Source of the DNA: Closterium sp. Naga37s-1 | Taxonomy: Eukaryota > Streptophyta > Zygnematophyceae > Desmidiales > Closteriaceae | Reading direction: 5' to 3' | Length of the DNA: 64,000 nt | Assembly: GCA_947471745.1 (NCBI GenBank) | Contig: CANJKZ010000822.1 | Coordinates: 219,001-283,000, forward strand | Part shown: positions 22,401 through 32,900 of the stretch, piece by piece | Layout of the letters: each line of letters begins with the position of its first letter | Numbering within the stretch: position 1 is the first letter of the stretch | Program-made: the position numbers and the translations under genes | The notes under the pieces: generated by a model | What the model saw: the letters and a program-made list of their open reading frames with translations, nothing else | Told to the model about the DNA's origin: nothing | Database searches by the model: none

Positions 22401-23628
22401 GCAGGTGCCACCTGCTCCGGAGCGACTGGGAGTCCGGAATTGCCCCGCAGGTCATCCTAAAGTACCGCGGATGCGCGTTCCCTTCGATCTCCGCCAATCC
22501 TCCCCCCACCAAGCCTTCCCCCCACCCCTCAAGCGCCTCCTCCCCGCCATCCGCTCCCCCCGCGGAGTCTTCTCCGCCGATCGCTACCCCCGCTGGCCGC
22601 GGAAGCGCGGAGTAATCCACCGCGTCCGCTCCCCCTGCGCCGGGCCCTCCGCCGATTGCGAGCGACTGGAGGTCTTCCGCCAATGCTTGCGCGGCTGCTG
22701 CTTGCGCCATGGCGGGGGGGGTTGCCGCTGCGCCTGTGGGCGGGGGACCAAGCGGAGCGGGAGCCTGTGGGGGAGGAGCGCCGAAGGGGGGAGGCGCGCC
22801 AAAGGAGGGCGCAGCGGGAGGCTGTGATGCAGGCGCGCCAAATTGCGCGGAATGTTGCGCGGTCGGGGGGTATCCGGGGGGAGGGGGAGGTTGGGATCCA
22901 TAAGGCGGAGGCGCAGGGGCGGAAGAAAATGGCGGAGGGGGAGTAGTAGGTGCGGATCCGTACCCCGGGGGAGGGCCCGTTGGCGGAGCACCTAGGGGTG
23001 GCGGAAATGCGGGTCCCTGCGCGCCTGCGCCCATTGGAGGCGGACCCGGGGGAAGAAACGGCGCGGTACCAGGCGGCCGCGCGGCAAACGGCGGAGGCGG
23101 CTGCGCGGAACCCGCCACTGGGGGAGGTCCTGGGGGAGGGCCAGCTGGTCTTCCGAAAGGAGGCGGACCGGGGCGCTGCTGGAAGGGGGTAGGCGCAGCC
23201 GCTGCGGGGGGAGGTTGGCCATAAGGAGGGGGACCAGGGGGAGGCGCACCCGCCAAAGGCCCGTTCGCTACCCCTGGCGGGGGACCTACCGGCGGCGCAC
23301 CTCCAAACGGCGGACCTGGCGGGCGGGCGCCTGGTCTATTCGGCGGAATGAACCCCCCAGGCGCCGCTGGTGGTTGCGCGCCGGGCGGAGGGCCCGTCGG
23401 GGGTTGCGCGAAGGCCGGCGGAGGGTGACTGGTGGCGGAAGGCGGAGTAGGCCCTCCGAATGGGGGAGGCGCGGAGCCGTGAGGGCCCGCGGGAGGAGCA
23501 GCGAAGGCTGGCGGCCCCGCGAACGGCGGAGGGCCGCCGAATGGGGGGCGCGCGCCGGCTGGCGGAGGGCCGGCGAAGGGCGGAGGGCCCCGCGGATAGG
23601 GGTGACCTCCAGGCGCACCGGATGACAT
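10496..23628 (-). CDS. SEC24: SEC24-like COPII coat subunit (C-terminus outside window or lost)
   Basis: Sec24 pairs with Sec23 in the inner COPII coat and binds cargo leaving the ER. Minus-strand exons: 23628-22357, 21515-21374, 19883-19693, 17580-17266, 15299-15068, 14589-14440, 12815-12528, 10905-10496; joined they give exactly 1,000 codons with matching phases. Residues 1-370 are Pro/Gly/Ala-rich and disordered. Then come [10 protein letters not shown], a zinc finger ([11 protein letters not shown] ... [10 protein letters not shown], about 441-466), [32 protein letters not shown] (trunk), [46 protein letters not shown], the beta-sandwich and helical parts, and [10 protein letters not shown]. 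The gelsolin-like end (about 180 residues) is absent: after the exon 8 donor come exon copies and then transposons. Either the gene continues past base 1 through a >10 kb intron, or it is truncated. Introns are packed with exon-edge copies. Confidence 0.93.
10983..11160 (-). repeat. Copies of SEC24 exon 8 5' edge with acceptor
   Basis: Two diverged copies of CTTGACAAATCGCTCACATC-like sequence and the following Leu-Glu-Glu codons lie upstream of exon 8 (starts near 11033 and 11158 in gene orientation), each preceded by an AG acceptor-like sequence. Only the copy at 10905 continues into the full exon. Confidence 0.7.
11586..12480 (-). repeat. Six copies of SEC24 exon 7 3' edge with donor, 137-bp period in part
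   Basis: Repeated sequence encoding [22 protein letters not shown] plus donor lies downstream of exon 7. The three copies near 12110, 12247 and 12384 are spaced exactly 137 bp; those at about 11590, 11735 and 11970 are more diverged and more loosely spaced. Confidence 0.85.
12953..14072 (-). repeat. 44-bp minisatellite (~25 copies) made of SEC24 exon 7 5' edge plus palindrome
   Basis: Read in gene orientation, each unit holds an acceptor-like CCAG, the codons for IATFHGHF (the beginning of exon 7), and the palindrome TTTTGAGAATTCTCAAAA. Unit starts at 12965, 13009 and 13053 give a 44-bp period. Nearly all units are identical, which points to recent homogenisation; a few point changes occur near 14000-14030. 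It lies just upstream of exon 7, the intact copy, at 12815. Confidence 0.95.
14681..15005 (-). repeat. Diverged copies of SEC24 exon 6 5' edge and exon 5 3' edge
   Basis: 14681-14740 and 14815-14890 repeat the [13 protein letters not shown] region that begins exon 6. 14930-15005 repeats the end of exon 5 ([18 protein letters not shown]) with its donor. They fill the intron between exons 5 and 6, each on the side expected for an edge duplication. Confidence 0.72.
15340..15965 (-). repeat. Three copies of SEC24 exon 5 5' edge
   Basis: Three copies of [12 protein letters not shown]...[14 protein letters not shown], with the acceptor, occur upstream of exon 5, beginning near 15485, 15710 and 15955 in gene orientation. 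Each stops about 105-120 bp into the exon, where sequence switches to purine-rich filler. Confidence 0.85.
16100..17195 (-). repeat. Copies of SEC24 exon 4 3' edge, including a 31-bp array
   Basis: Copies of [20 protein letters not shown]...[17 protein letters not shown] with donor occur at 17017-17190, 16780-16945, 16310-16395 and 16170-16305, all downstream of the intact exon 4. At 16381-16650 a collapsed version (GCGCGTCCAAAAACG...GTTGACTAG) repeats about nine times with a 31-bp period. Confidence 0.87.
17680..18210 (-). repeat. Three copies of SEC24 exon 4 5' edge
   Basis: Acceptor plus [23 protein letters not shown]... is repeated with starts near 18200, 18053 and 17809 in gene orientation, upstream of the intact exon at 17580. 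The 18200 copy is the most diverged ([17 protein letters not shown]). Confidence 0.87.
18400..19650 (-). repeat. About seven copies of SEC24 exon 3 3' edge with donor
   Basis: The segment [19 protein letters not shown] plus [10 protein letters not shown] and the donor recurs about seven times downstream of exon 3. The copies at 18820-19010 and 19010-19200 are near-identical ~190-bp units. Confidence 0.9.
19935..20815 (-). repeat. Seven copies of SEC24 exon 3 5' edge, with a ~265-bp higher-order duplication
   Basis: Acceptor plus [19 protein letters not shown] recurs upstream of exon 3 with starts near 20005, 20130, 20277, 20407, 20542, 20672 and 20807. A ~265-bp block (about 20212-20475) holding two copies is repeated almost base for base at 20477-20740. 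Confidence 0.9.
20878..21306 (-). repeat. Minisatellite carrying a GTAAGT donor in SEC24 intron 2
   Basis: Units of CTCACTTACCCTCAAACACT with one or two CAAACACT extensions repeat for about 430 bp. On the coding strand each unit contains GGGTAAGTGAG, a strong 5' splice-site consensus. No exon-coding piece was recognised in the unit. Confidence 0.85.
21595..21790 (-). repeat. Two copies of SEC24 exon 2 5' edge
   Basis: [14 protein letters not shown] with acceptor TGCAG occurs at about 21785 and 21650 upstream of exon 2 (21515). Between them is TTTTGAGGCGCCTCAAA (21698-21714), one of the recurring palindromes. Confidence 0.85.
21966..22300 (-). repeat. Three copies of SEC24 exon 1 3' edge
   Basis: The end of exon 1 ([19 protein letters not shown] and donor) recurs near 21966-22012, 22113-22165 and 22241-22295, downstream of exon 1. 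The intervals are CCTACCC-rich low-complexity sequence. Confidence 0.8.
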
Positions 23629-24544
23629 CGGGACGCAAATGAATTACCTAATGAGCGATTATGCGAATTCAATGCGCGAGAGTAACGGAGAAAGCGATCC
23701 GTCTATATGAGCTCAGATCTCTAGGATATGAGATCTGCGAGACAATCGAACACCCTAATTTCACAAACCGAATTCAGCTACGATATTAAACGCCAACACG
23801 TTCCTCCCAACAGCCGATCGTCTATTCTAATCGCATCTAAGCGGTGTCTGGTAGCCTGCTGAAAGAGCTTGATGAGCTGAGCAGATAAACGGATCGGCGA
23901 AGGAACGAGCATGGCAGTGTGCGACCGAACAACGAACGGCGTGAATGGGTGGTGGAGGATCGACGGCGGTCTACACTAGATCCGTCGGTGGTGGTGGTGG
24001 TGGCTCATCGCCAACTGTGCTTGTCCTTCCCAAATCCAAGGATTCAGCTTGCCTCCACGGCAGTTCCCCAAGACGAAGCCGTCTCAGGCGAAAATCGTTC
24101 GCTCCTTAGCATAAGTGCATTGAAGTACGTTCGGTTACACTTGCCACTACAATCTTTCGCGAAGGAGATGCCACTGTTTTTACATCGAAGGCTTCGTTAC
24201 TGAACATGAAGCTAATTATTGGAGGCTGATACATTTTGAGTGAATCTAGATGGTGAAAGATGCACAGGTAAAGACACATAAATTCGTTTCCATAGCATCT
24301 ACATTAAAACACAATGGCATACATACCATGCCTTTCATACAAACCACAATAGCCTCGAGGTGAGGCACATCTAACTTGCAGGAAAACACCATGACCTGCT
24401 AGGGCCTGTTTTGGCCGGCTTGGGTTCTTCCTCTTTATTCACTCCCACTTCCGCGAGGAGAGTGAGAGGAGAGCATAACTTTGCTCCTCTGCTCCTAAGC
24501 TGGGCGCCAATCCGCCGTTTTCTGAAGCTTCAGAATCTCGAGCT
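23629..24544. other. Intergenic, 5' side of SEC24
   Basis: No supportable gene, RNA or repeat was seen. It should hold the SEC24 promoter (gene reads leftward from 23628) and the 3' end of the gene at 24545. Confidence 0.4.
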
Positions 24545-25033
24545 TTACACGCCTTCCTCCACGTCGTCCACCTCAACAAAGACTTCGCCGCTATCATCGT
24601 CAAAGAACGACGTTACCTCAAACTTCGGGTGTTTCGCTAGCCACTCGCTGATCGCAACTTGCACGTCAGCGGAGTCGCGCTGGTTGTCGTTCTCTTCGAC
24701 GGCATGGATTAAATCCTCCCAGCCACTTCGTGAACGGAGCAGGGCAGCACGTGCCGACGCCGCCACTTCTTCCTCTAATCCGCCGTCCAGAATCATTTCT
24801 GCAGATTCTTCTGGAACGACACGTGGCACATTGAAGACGCCTTGCAGGTTCAGCTCCAGGATCTCGCCTTCGCCGCCGTCAAGAATACCATTTCCGCCAT
24901 TATCCGAGGATTCCGCATCGTCAGCTGGCGATCGGAGAACGGAGAAGGCATCTGGTACGCGGACGGCTTCCGCGACTGACACGGCGAGAATGAGAGCAAT
25001 AGCCAACACTGATAGACACGAGTAGCGAGCCAT
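24545..25033 (-). CDS. Small secreted acidic protein, unknown family
   Basis: A 162-codon intronless ORF. Residues 1-23 (MARYSCLSVLAIALILAVSV...) form a classic signal peptide: a short basic start, a hydrophobic core and AEA before the mature part. The mature protein is strongly acidic (many Asp and Glu) with a mid-region that looks helical (EEEVAASARAALLRSRSGW) and a C-terminal VTSFFDDDSGEVFVEVDDVEEG strand-like tail. No Cys occurs after the signal peptide, so it is not a disulfide-rich peptide. No TM segment or ER retention signal is seen. It is probably secreted to the wall or apoplast; the function is unknown. Upstream of the ATG on the minus strand is AT-richer sequence typical of a promoter. 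Confidence 0.6.
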   Translation of the reverse strand: MARYSCLSVLAIALILAVSVAEAVRVPDAFSVLRSPADDAESSDNGGNGILDGGEGEILELNLQGVFNVPRVVPEESAEMILDGGLEEEVAASARAALLRSRSGWEDLIHAVEENDNQRDSADVQVAISEWLAKHPKFEVTSFFDDDSGEVFVEVDDVEEGV

Positions 25034-25630
25034 GAGCGTGGATGAAGGATGAGCTGGTTTGATGGGTCTGCAGCAGAATGTTGAGCGTAGGATGAAGCTG
25101 GTAGGCTGTGAGTCTGCGAAAGCTTGAGCAGAATATGTCTGAGATTGTCCTGGAAACCGAGTCGATCACTCACAATAAGCAAACACCGCTTAGGTTCCGG
25201 CTAAATACAAGCGGCGTGCACTCGGACAAATGCACACGAGAGGGAGAGGAGGGAAAGCTGGGATAAATCGAGAGGATCGACGAGGAACGCAAACGAAGAG
25301 GCAGCGTGGTGGCCGAGGTTGGTAAGGAAGTTCGAATTCCAGAGTGGGAAGATATCCGATAGCTGTGATTCCAATACAAAACTGCATGCACAAGCTCCTT
25401 CTCGAGCTTATCGTCTTGCCAGCTGCACCGCACCACTTCTTTGCTTGCGAATAGGAGAGGAGGAACGAGTTCTTGGGATTGCCGCAGAGACTTGCTTTGC
25501 TTGGCACTTCAACGAGCACTTGGTAGGAAGAGGCTGCGATTTCAGCTCGCTTGGATGCACAAAATGCGGCTGGCGTTCGCACCAATAAATCCACGCAGAA
25601 TCAAGCGCGCACTGGGGCTCCCCGCGCTAG
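25034..25630. other. Intergenic
   Basis: Contains short ORFs on both strands but none with a recognisable domain or initiation context. Confidence 0.3.
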
Positions 25631-25955
25631 TAAGGACGCGTCACAATTGCGACATCGAGGAGGATCGCGGTCACACACCGAATCTGCGAGAATCGATCTC
25701 CTCTGAGCCAGATGTGTCGCGATTGTCTTCAGGTTCGAAAGTTAGCGGGGTTAGAGACCTTTTTAAATGTTTTCAATGCGTTAAGTAGGTTTTGAGTGCG
25801 GTGACAGATTGATCTGGAAGGGACATCGCGTTCGGTGACTTGTGTCGGGTCTTAACGAACTTTGACGAAAACGGGATACAAGACACAGCGAATTACTGTA
25901 TAATCGGAACATCGATCTCCCGCAGGATCGATGTCGCAATTGTAACGCGTCCTAA
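25631..25955. mobile_element. MITE with 25-bp TIRs and TAA target duplication
   Basis: The left terminus 25634-25658 begins GGACGCGTCACAATTGCGAC. The right terminus 25928-25952 is its reverse complement with one mismatch out of 25. Both are flanked by TAA (25631-25633 and 25953-25955). The 319-bp interior has no ORF. TAA/TTA 3-bp duplications and short size are the hallmark of PIF/Harbinger (Tourist-like) MITEs, which are moved in trans by transposases such as the one decayed at 3.8-4.5 kb. That link is inferred. Confidence 0.82.
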
Positions 25956-26971
25956 TTTGCTAGCAGCTTGATTTCAAGCTGTCCGCGATATTGCGCCTGC
26001 CTTGGTGGCTAGTATTATTGACATGCAACGTCTTGTTTGTTTGAGGTACTGACATCCGTCGGATTCGTCTGGTTATCTTGCTCCCGACCGTCAGATGAAG
26101 TGGACCTGACGACGTTCTTTGACTACTCGTCCCTGGTGACCCTCAATAATTGTGTGCGACTGGTGGTGATGGACGAGGACGAGACGTCGCACAACCTGTC
26201 GTCGTGGTCGCCATCTGTTATGCACACTGCATGGAAACACATACACCCATTGGGTCTTGAGCCGCCTTATAAAGATGTCATCAATCTCATTTCTATAAAT
26301 GTGCTCAAAGATGATGAAATGCGTGTGAGACCTTTGTGTATACAGTATCGACACATGAACATAGAAGCCATACTGAAAGAATATAATTTGAATGGATTTA
26401 TACATTACATATTAATGACACTTTTTGTTAAGTACGTCATTTAACCAGGCGCAAAAATCGCCACCACTTATCATACTCAATGGTACAGTCGAAGGCGGAC
26501 CAGAAGAAAGAACATTTTATTTGACATGAAGCTGTCAATAGTGACATTTTTTGCCAACAACCAGCCTGATGCCCTAATCCTCTGCACATTGCCGCGCATC
26601 GTTCTGGATCACTGAAATTTAACGGCTAGAATATAATAGCTCACTAACCGCTTCAAATTGCACACAATCGTATGACACCGAGTTTACCGACCAGAAAGTG
26701 AACTCGTACACTCGCCTGTCGTCAAAAGCTGCTTTTTTTCCTATCTTTCTGTTGCTTTGGCTGGCACGTGTTTCAAGTTCTCGTTGCCATTGCGGAGCAG
26801 CTAAGAGGGCTCAAAGCCGCGTAGACCTTTCAGGCAATTAGCTGCGAATGCATCCACGCTAATTCTACAACGTACACGCGCTAAGGGTGTACGCAGGCTG
26901 CACGTCGGCGAGAGTTCCGCTACGGACGTTGGTGGGAGTTCCGCTGAAAGGCTGCTGCTAGCGTGAGGGTC
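25956..26971. other. Intergenic, upstream of the sugar transporter
   Basis: A 135-codon ORF at 26037-26444 has no recognisable domain and I do not support it as a gene. AT-richer than the surrounding genes; presumably contains the transporter promoter. Confidence 0.3.
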
Positions 26972-29900
26972 ATGAGAAGCAGCGAGAACGAGGCAGATAG
27001 TTTGAAATTGGGAGGCGGAGCCGAAAGTAGTCACGCAATGGGTCGCGAGTATGGCCGACCGTCGATGCCCTGGCGACTATCTGGCCCCTGGCTCAGGTGT
27101 GAAAATACCAGATACGCGTAATTCATGACTGAAACGTGATTGTATGGAAGCCCTTAAGTTCAATTCTTCAGATTATACCCCAATTACGGGGTCGGTTCCG
27201 TTTACAGTAACGTCGCGTTCCGTATCGAATGGTGGTGGTTAGGAGCATTACATCTCGGTGATGCGAGCCTCACTAGCAACTGCTTAGCAATTGTGAGAAT
27301 TGTGTTTAGGACGTAATTAGGAACCGTTTACCATAATTGAAGTGCTTCCTTTCAATGACGTCTGCTTGTGATACTTCCGGTGCTTCCGCTCCCCCATTCC
27401 GTTGTTCCCTCCCCTGATTGCACCTTTATCCCCCTCAGTTCTTCCAGCGGCCTGCTTGCAGTGTTCAACGCAGCCTTCCGCAACCTTTAATGGAGTTTCT
27501 TGTCACAAACGAAGGGGCCGTCCGTGAAGTGCTTTTCAACCTTCTCCCTCCCTTCCCATTCCTCCTTTCCCTTTCATTTTTGCGTCTGCCTCCCTGCATC
27601 CATTCCGCCCTCCACTCATCCCAGAGTGGCCTGACGGTGTTGTCTTACAGCCTGACGTCAATGGCCATGGCGTTTCTCAACAAAAACTTGCCACAACACC
27701 ACGGCTCACTCACAAGTCCTCACATCCCCTGCGACATCCATCCCTTGGTTCTCCCCATTCACCTTCCCTCTCCCTGGCATCCCACAGCGGCCTGGCAGCA
27801 GTATCATACGGCCTGGCGTCAATGGCCAAGGTGTTTTTCAACAAGGGCGTGCTCACAGGTCCTCCCTTACTTTCCCTGCATTCTTATTCTTTCCCCGCTG
27901 ACCTTCCCTCTCCCCTGCATCCCACAGCGGCCTGGCAGCAGTATCATACGGCCTGGCGTCAATGGCCATGGTGTTTCTCAACAAGGGCGTACTCACCTAT
28001 TACAAATTCAGCATGACGCTGCTAGCGCTGCAGGTGGGCTCGCGTTGGTTTGCGGCTGTTATCACATTCTAATGCATACTTTTCAACAAGGGCGTAGGTG
28101 AGCAGGATGTCCGCGACTGGTTCAGGTCCTAGGGCGTGTTTCTCAACAAGGGTGTCCTCACTTATTACAAGTTCAGCATGACACTGTTAGCACTGCTGGT
28201 GTGTGGGCACATGGGTGGTTCAAAGATTCAGGGGTTGGTGCAAGGGTTCAGGAGTTGATTCAAAGGTTAGAGGTCGGTCCAGTAAACGGAATTGTTACAG
28301 TTAAAGCATATTCCTCAACGAGGACGCATTCATCTACTACGAGTCCAGCATGCTGCTTTTAACAGTTCAGCATATGCATATTGCTTCCTTCCACTCCACT
28401 TCCGCAGGCAACAGCGCTGACTACACCATCAAGTGCTGACAGTTACGCCTGCCTAGAAAGCCTGTCATTCTCCTTCATCTTGTTCTCCCCGCCCACACAC
28501 TGCTCTCCCCCCCCCCCCCCTCCTCTCCAGATGATCGCCACAACAGCTCTTATTTATGGTTGCGGGAAGCTCGAGTGGATCGCCATGCGCCCATTCTCCC
28601 TCTCCACCGCGCGCCGCCTGCTGCCGCTCTCCTTCTTCTATAACGCCAACGTCGCCTTCGCCCTGGCGAGTCTGCAGGGCGTCAACATCCCCATGTACAT
28701 TGCTCTCAAACGCCTCACCCCCATGGCTGTGCTTATAACGGGGTTCTTCACCGGAAAATCCAAGCCTCCTCTGCAGGTGAGACCCTTGCGCCCATTGCCC
28801 TAGTCAGCCTTGGCCCTGGCGTGTGTGGAGTCTGCAGGGCGTCAACATCCCCATGTACATTGCCCTCAAACGCCTCACCCCCATGGCTGTGCTCATCACG
28901 GGCTTCTTCACTGGCAAGTCCAAGCTTCCTCTGCAGGTGAGACGCTTTTCCCAGGGTTGCACTGGCCAGCCTTCGCCCTGTCGAGTCTGCAGGGCGTCAA
29001 CATCTCCCCATGTACATTGCTCTAAAGCGGTTGACGCCCATGGCTGTGCTCATAACGGGGTTTTTCACTGGCAAGTCCAAGCCGCCCCTACAGGTGAGAC
29101 TCACCATGCCCATCCCATTACACCCTCTCCTCTCTCCATCTCCCTCGCCACCTCAGCTTCCTCATTGTCGCTCTAAGAAACATTCCCTTAAACCCCTAGT
29201 TCTGTGCCTACATGCTGGCCCTCACGTCGCATCCCTCCCTGTTCTCCCCTCACTCCACCCCTCCTCCCACCCCTCACTCTCTGCATCCATCCCATCCCCA
29301 ACCCCCTTCCAGGTGACTCTCTCAGTTGCTCTCACAACCTCTGGCTGTCTGATAGCAGCACTGGGCGAAGCGATTTCTCCTTGAACCGAGATGACTTTTG
29401 AGTCGACTCAAAAGTCACCTCGCCGGGCGATTTCTCCTTGGACCGCTACGCCTACGCACTCACGTCTCAGCTTATGCTGCACTTTTGAAGTCTGCCCCTA
29501 GTTCTGAATCCTTCTCCCCCTCCTTCCTTCCCCAATCTACCTGCAAGTCACCCTCTCAGTCTCCCTCACAACCCTTGGCTGCCTCATAGCCGCTCTGGGC
29601 GATTTCTCCTTGGACCCCTACGCCTATGCGCTCGCGCTCACCTCAGTGCTCTGCCAGACCTTCTACCTGCTGCTCGTGGAGCGCTCCAGGCGGAGCAGGG
29701 TGAATGAATGGGCACTCTCAATCATCCCCGTTCCGTTTCCATTCTTCCCCCCCCCCCCCCCTCCCTCCTCCCCCCGCCACCCCTCCTCCCACCCCTTCTC
29801 CCAATTTCACTCTACTCCAACCCCTTCCAGGTGACTCTCTCCGTATCTCTCACAACCTTTGGCTGCCTGATAGCAGCGCTGGGCGATTTCTCGTTGGACC

Positions 29901-32900
29901 CCTACGCGTACGCGCTCGCGCTCACCTCAGTGCTCTGCCAGACCTTCTACCTCCTCCTCGTGGAGCGCTCGGGGGCAGAGCAGGGCATCTCGTCTTTTGA
30001 GCTCATGTTCTATAACGCGCTTCTCTCGCTGCCGTTCCTGGGAGCTATACTCCTCTGCACCAACGAGCTGCCTACCTCCGTGCCTCTGCTCTTCACCATG
30101 GTACAACAATCCCCTTCTCTCTTGCACCAGGTTTCTTCGACATTTGAATCGAGTCGCCTTGTGTCTTTTGTCCGTTGAGCTCATGTTCTATAACGCGCTG
30201 CTCTCCCTGCCGTTCCTGGGAGCCATCCTGCTCTGCACCTACGAGCTGCCTACCTCCATACCTCGGCTCTTCACCATGGTACAGCAACGGCATTCCCCTT
30301 CTCTCTTGCACCAAGGTGGTTTGGTTTTCCTGTCATCGAATCAAGTCACCTCTTGCCTTTCTGGCGATAACCTCATCGCTGCTGATGCTTTTGGTCCGCA
30401 ACTACATCATGTTCCTCTGCAGTATTCTCAACTCCCTCCCCTTCCCTCCCCCTTTTGTCGTGAATTACTTCCCCGCTGGACTTAATCCTTGCCTTGTAAC
30501 ACCTTCCGCTTTCCTTTCACTCCTTAGTTTCCTGCTTCCTGTTCCCTGCCTCCGTAGTTCCCTGCTGCCCGTGTCTCAGGCTACCCTGCCCCCTTCCGTG
30601 CCTGAGCTCCAATGACAGCAGCTCTGGTCACGGGACCCAACGCCTGAGACCTCGCCCCTCCAGCCCTGGCCATGTTGGTAACGTGCTCCTTAATGCGTCC
30701 TCTCTGTTTGACTTCCAGCACCAGCACCTCTGACTGCCTAGTTTCTTGCGCCTTCCATGGTTCTGGACTAACCGCCAGATCTAAGGTGCCCCGCTTCGCT
30801 CTCCTCGCGACAACCTCTTGTCCTGCCACCACTTCTCCCTGGTGCTCTACTGTCCCTCCGGACTTGTGCTGCTGACACTGCCGAGCATCCTGCAGCTGCG
30901 CTTCATGCCGATTGTGCTGCGCCGACATCAGCTCCTTCGGATAGCTAACTCTCCTCTGCACTGGTACTGCCCACAGCTTCGACTCGTCTGCCTCCACTGC
31001 GAGAAACTTTGGCGCACTACCCAATAACACAGTATCCCGCCCATTCAGCAGCTGGTAAGGGGACAGGTTCTTCAGCGCCGCTTGCTTGGCAAACCGATAG
31101 CCCACCAGGACCCACCAGACCTGGTCCCAGTTCCTATGCACCCTTAGCATGACCTTCTCCCTCTCTTGCGGTCGCGGGACGCTCGTTCGTAGCTGTCGTT
31201 GATCCTGGTACCACCTGTAATGCTGCCCCCTCGCTCCCACTCGCTCGCTTACTACCGCTTGCTCCATTAGCTTCCCCTTTTTCCAGCCCAGGGATTCCTT
31301 GGCATCCAGGCATCCTCTACGTCCACTTGACGTATCTCCCCTTTCTCCTGCCCCCAGGTCCCTTCTGCCATTTGCACCACGGTTACCAGCTGCGCCACTG
31401 GCTGCATCTGACGCGGGTTCCAAGACAACCCGTCGGCGTGCGGCAGTGTTTTACCTGGCATCTCAAAGTAGAACCCCAGCAACTTGATTGCCCATCGGGC
31501 ATTCCCTACAGTCAGCTCTTGATTCTTCATCCGCCACAACAGCGGCTGGTGGTCAGTCACCAAGGTGAAATGTCGGCCATGCAAACGAGTGATACCCCAC
31601 CCTGCTATCAGGCCCTCCTCTTCGTACGTGCAGTAGTTGGCCTCCGTGAGGCTGCAGCTGCGGCTGGCAAATGCTAGCTCCTCACCGCCTATCTCTTGAC
31701 ATGGCACTGCCCCCATCCCCAAGCAGCTCCAGTCGGGGGTGAGCCTAAGCTCCAGCTTCTTCCCTTTGTACCTTCCCAGCTCCTGCAGGTAGATGCCTCT
31801 GTACCGCTGTAGTACTTGTCTGATAGCCTCTGCTGCCCCCTTCCCTATGTCCGCTCCCCGTTCCCAATCCTCACTCGGTGCTGCTTCTATGGTCCCTGGT
31901 CCCGCCTTTGAGGTTTCTCCTTTGGTTGCTGGCTTCTCAACTGCCGCGTAGGCCGCTTGCTTGCAACCCTGATTCACCCTTCCTTCCTTTGTCTGTTTCT
32001 TCCCCTCTGGCCCATTTCGCATTTCTCTGATCAACCACTTCAGTGAAAGTTGATCTATAGCTCTGCCCAAGGCTTCTCTACGCCACTCCTCCCACACCCG
32101 GTTGCACTGATGCTGCAGAGGGTGCTCAGGTTTCCTCTCCGGCGCCGCTATCCACCCTGGTTCGAGAATGTCTTCCACACTCCTGTTCTCATCCCTCTCC
32201 ATCCTTGCCAATCTTGCCCGCAGTTCTCCCTCAGGCAGCACATTCTGCCAGTACCGCTTCACCCTATGATACCTGGCTCCCGCCTTGGCAGCGTCCCAGC
32301 TTACGCCATTCCCCAACTGCTCCTCTACTAGCTCTCGCACTGCCCGCACTGGCTCCCGCGCGTCACCTCTCATGTCCACATGCTCTAATACGTAGGCATA
32401 GTCCCCCCCTTCTTCTTTCATCCACTTCATAACCTCCATCAGCTTCTGCACCAGCCCGGTACGCTTATCTTGCGTTCCTCTGCCTTTTCCCGCCCTCGAG
32501 GTACTTTGACATTCCCACCCTGCCACCAGCAAGTTCACCTCCCCCCAGTCCTTCACTTCCTGCCTTGTAATTTGCCTCGTGTCCCAGTTCCTACTCCGCA
32601 TTGCCTCCCTCAGCACCTTCTTTGTTAGTTGGGCTGGGTAGCGCTCTTGCAGCAACCGAGCGTGCCTCCATGCCATCTTTCGCACCTCTGGGTCTATCTC
32701 CACATAATGCCATCTCTTTATTTTCAGTCCCGCTTCCAGCGCTGCTGTCAAGCCTGCCCCTAATCCCCCGAACAACTCCACCAGCGTGATGCTGTATTTC
32801 TCTGAAGTCACTGGTGGTTGCACTGCTTCTGCCTCTGGGCTTCCCCTGCCTCCTCCTCCTATGCCCCCAGCTCTCCAGGCCTTCTTCGGCTCTGTCCTGA

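Noticed and set aside
26037-26444. 135-codon plus ORF as a gene
   Set aside because: No domain, no Kozak-like context, AT-rich surroundings; not supportable without expression data.
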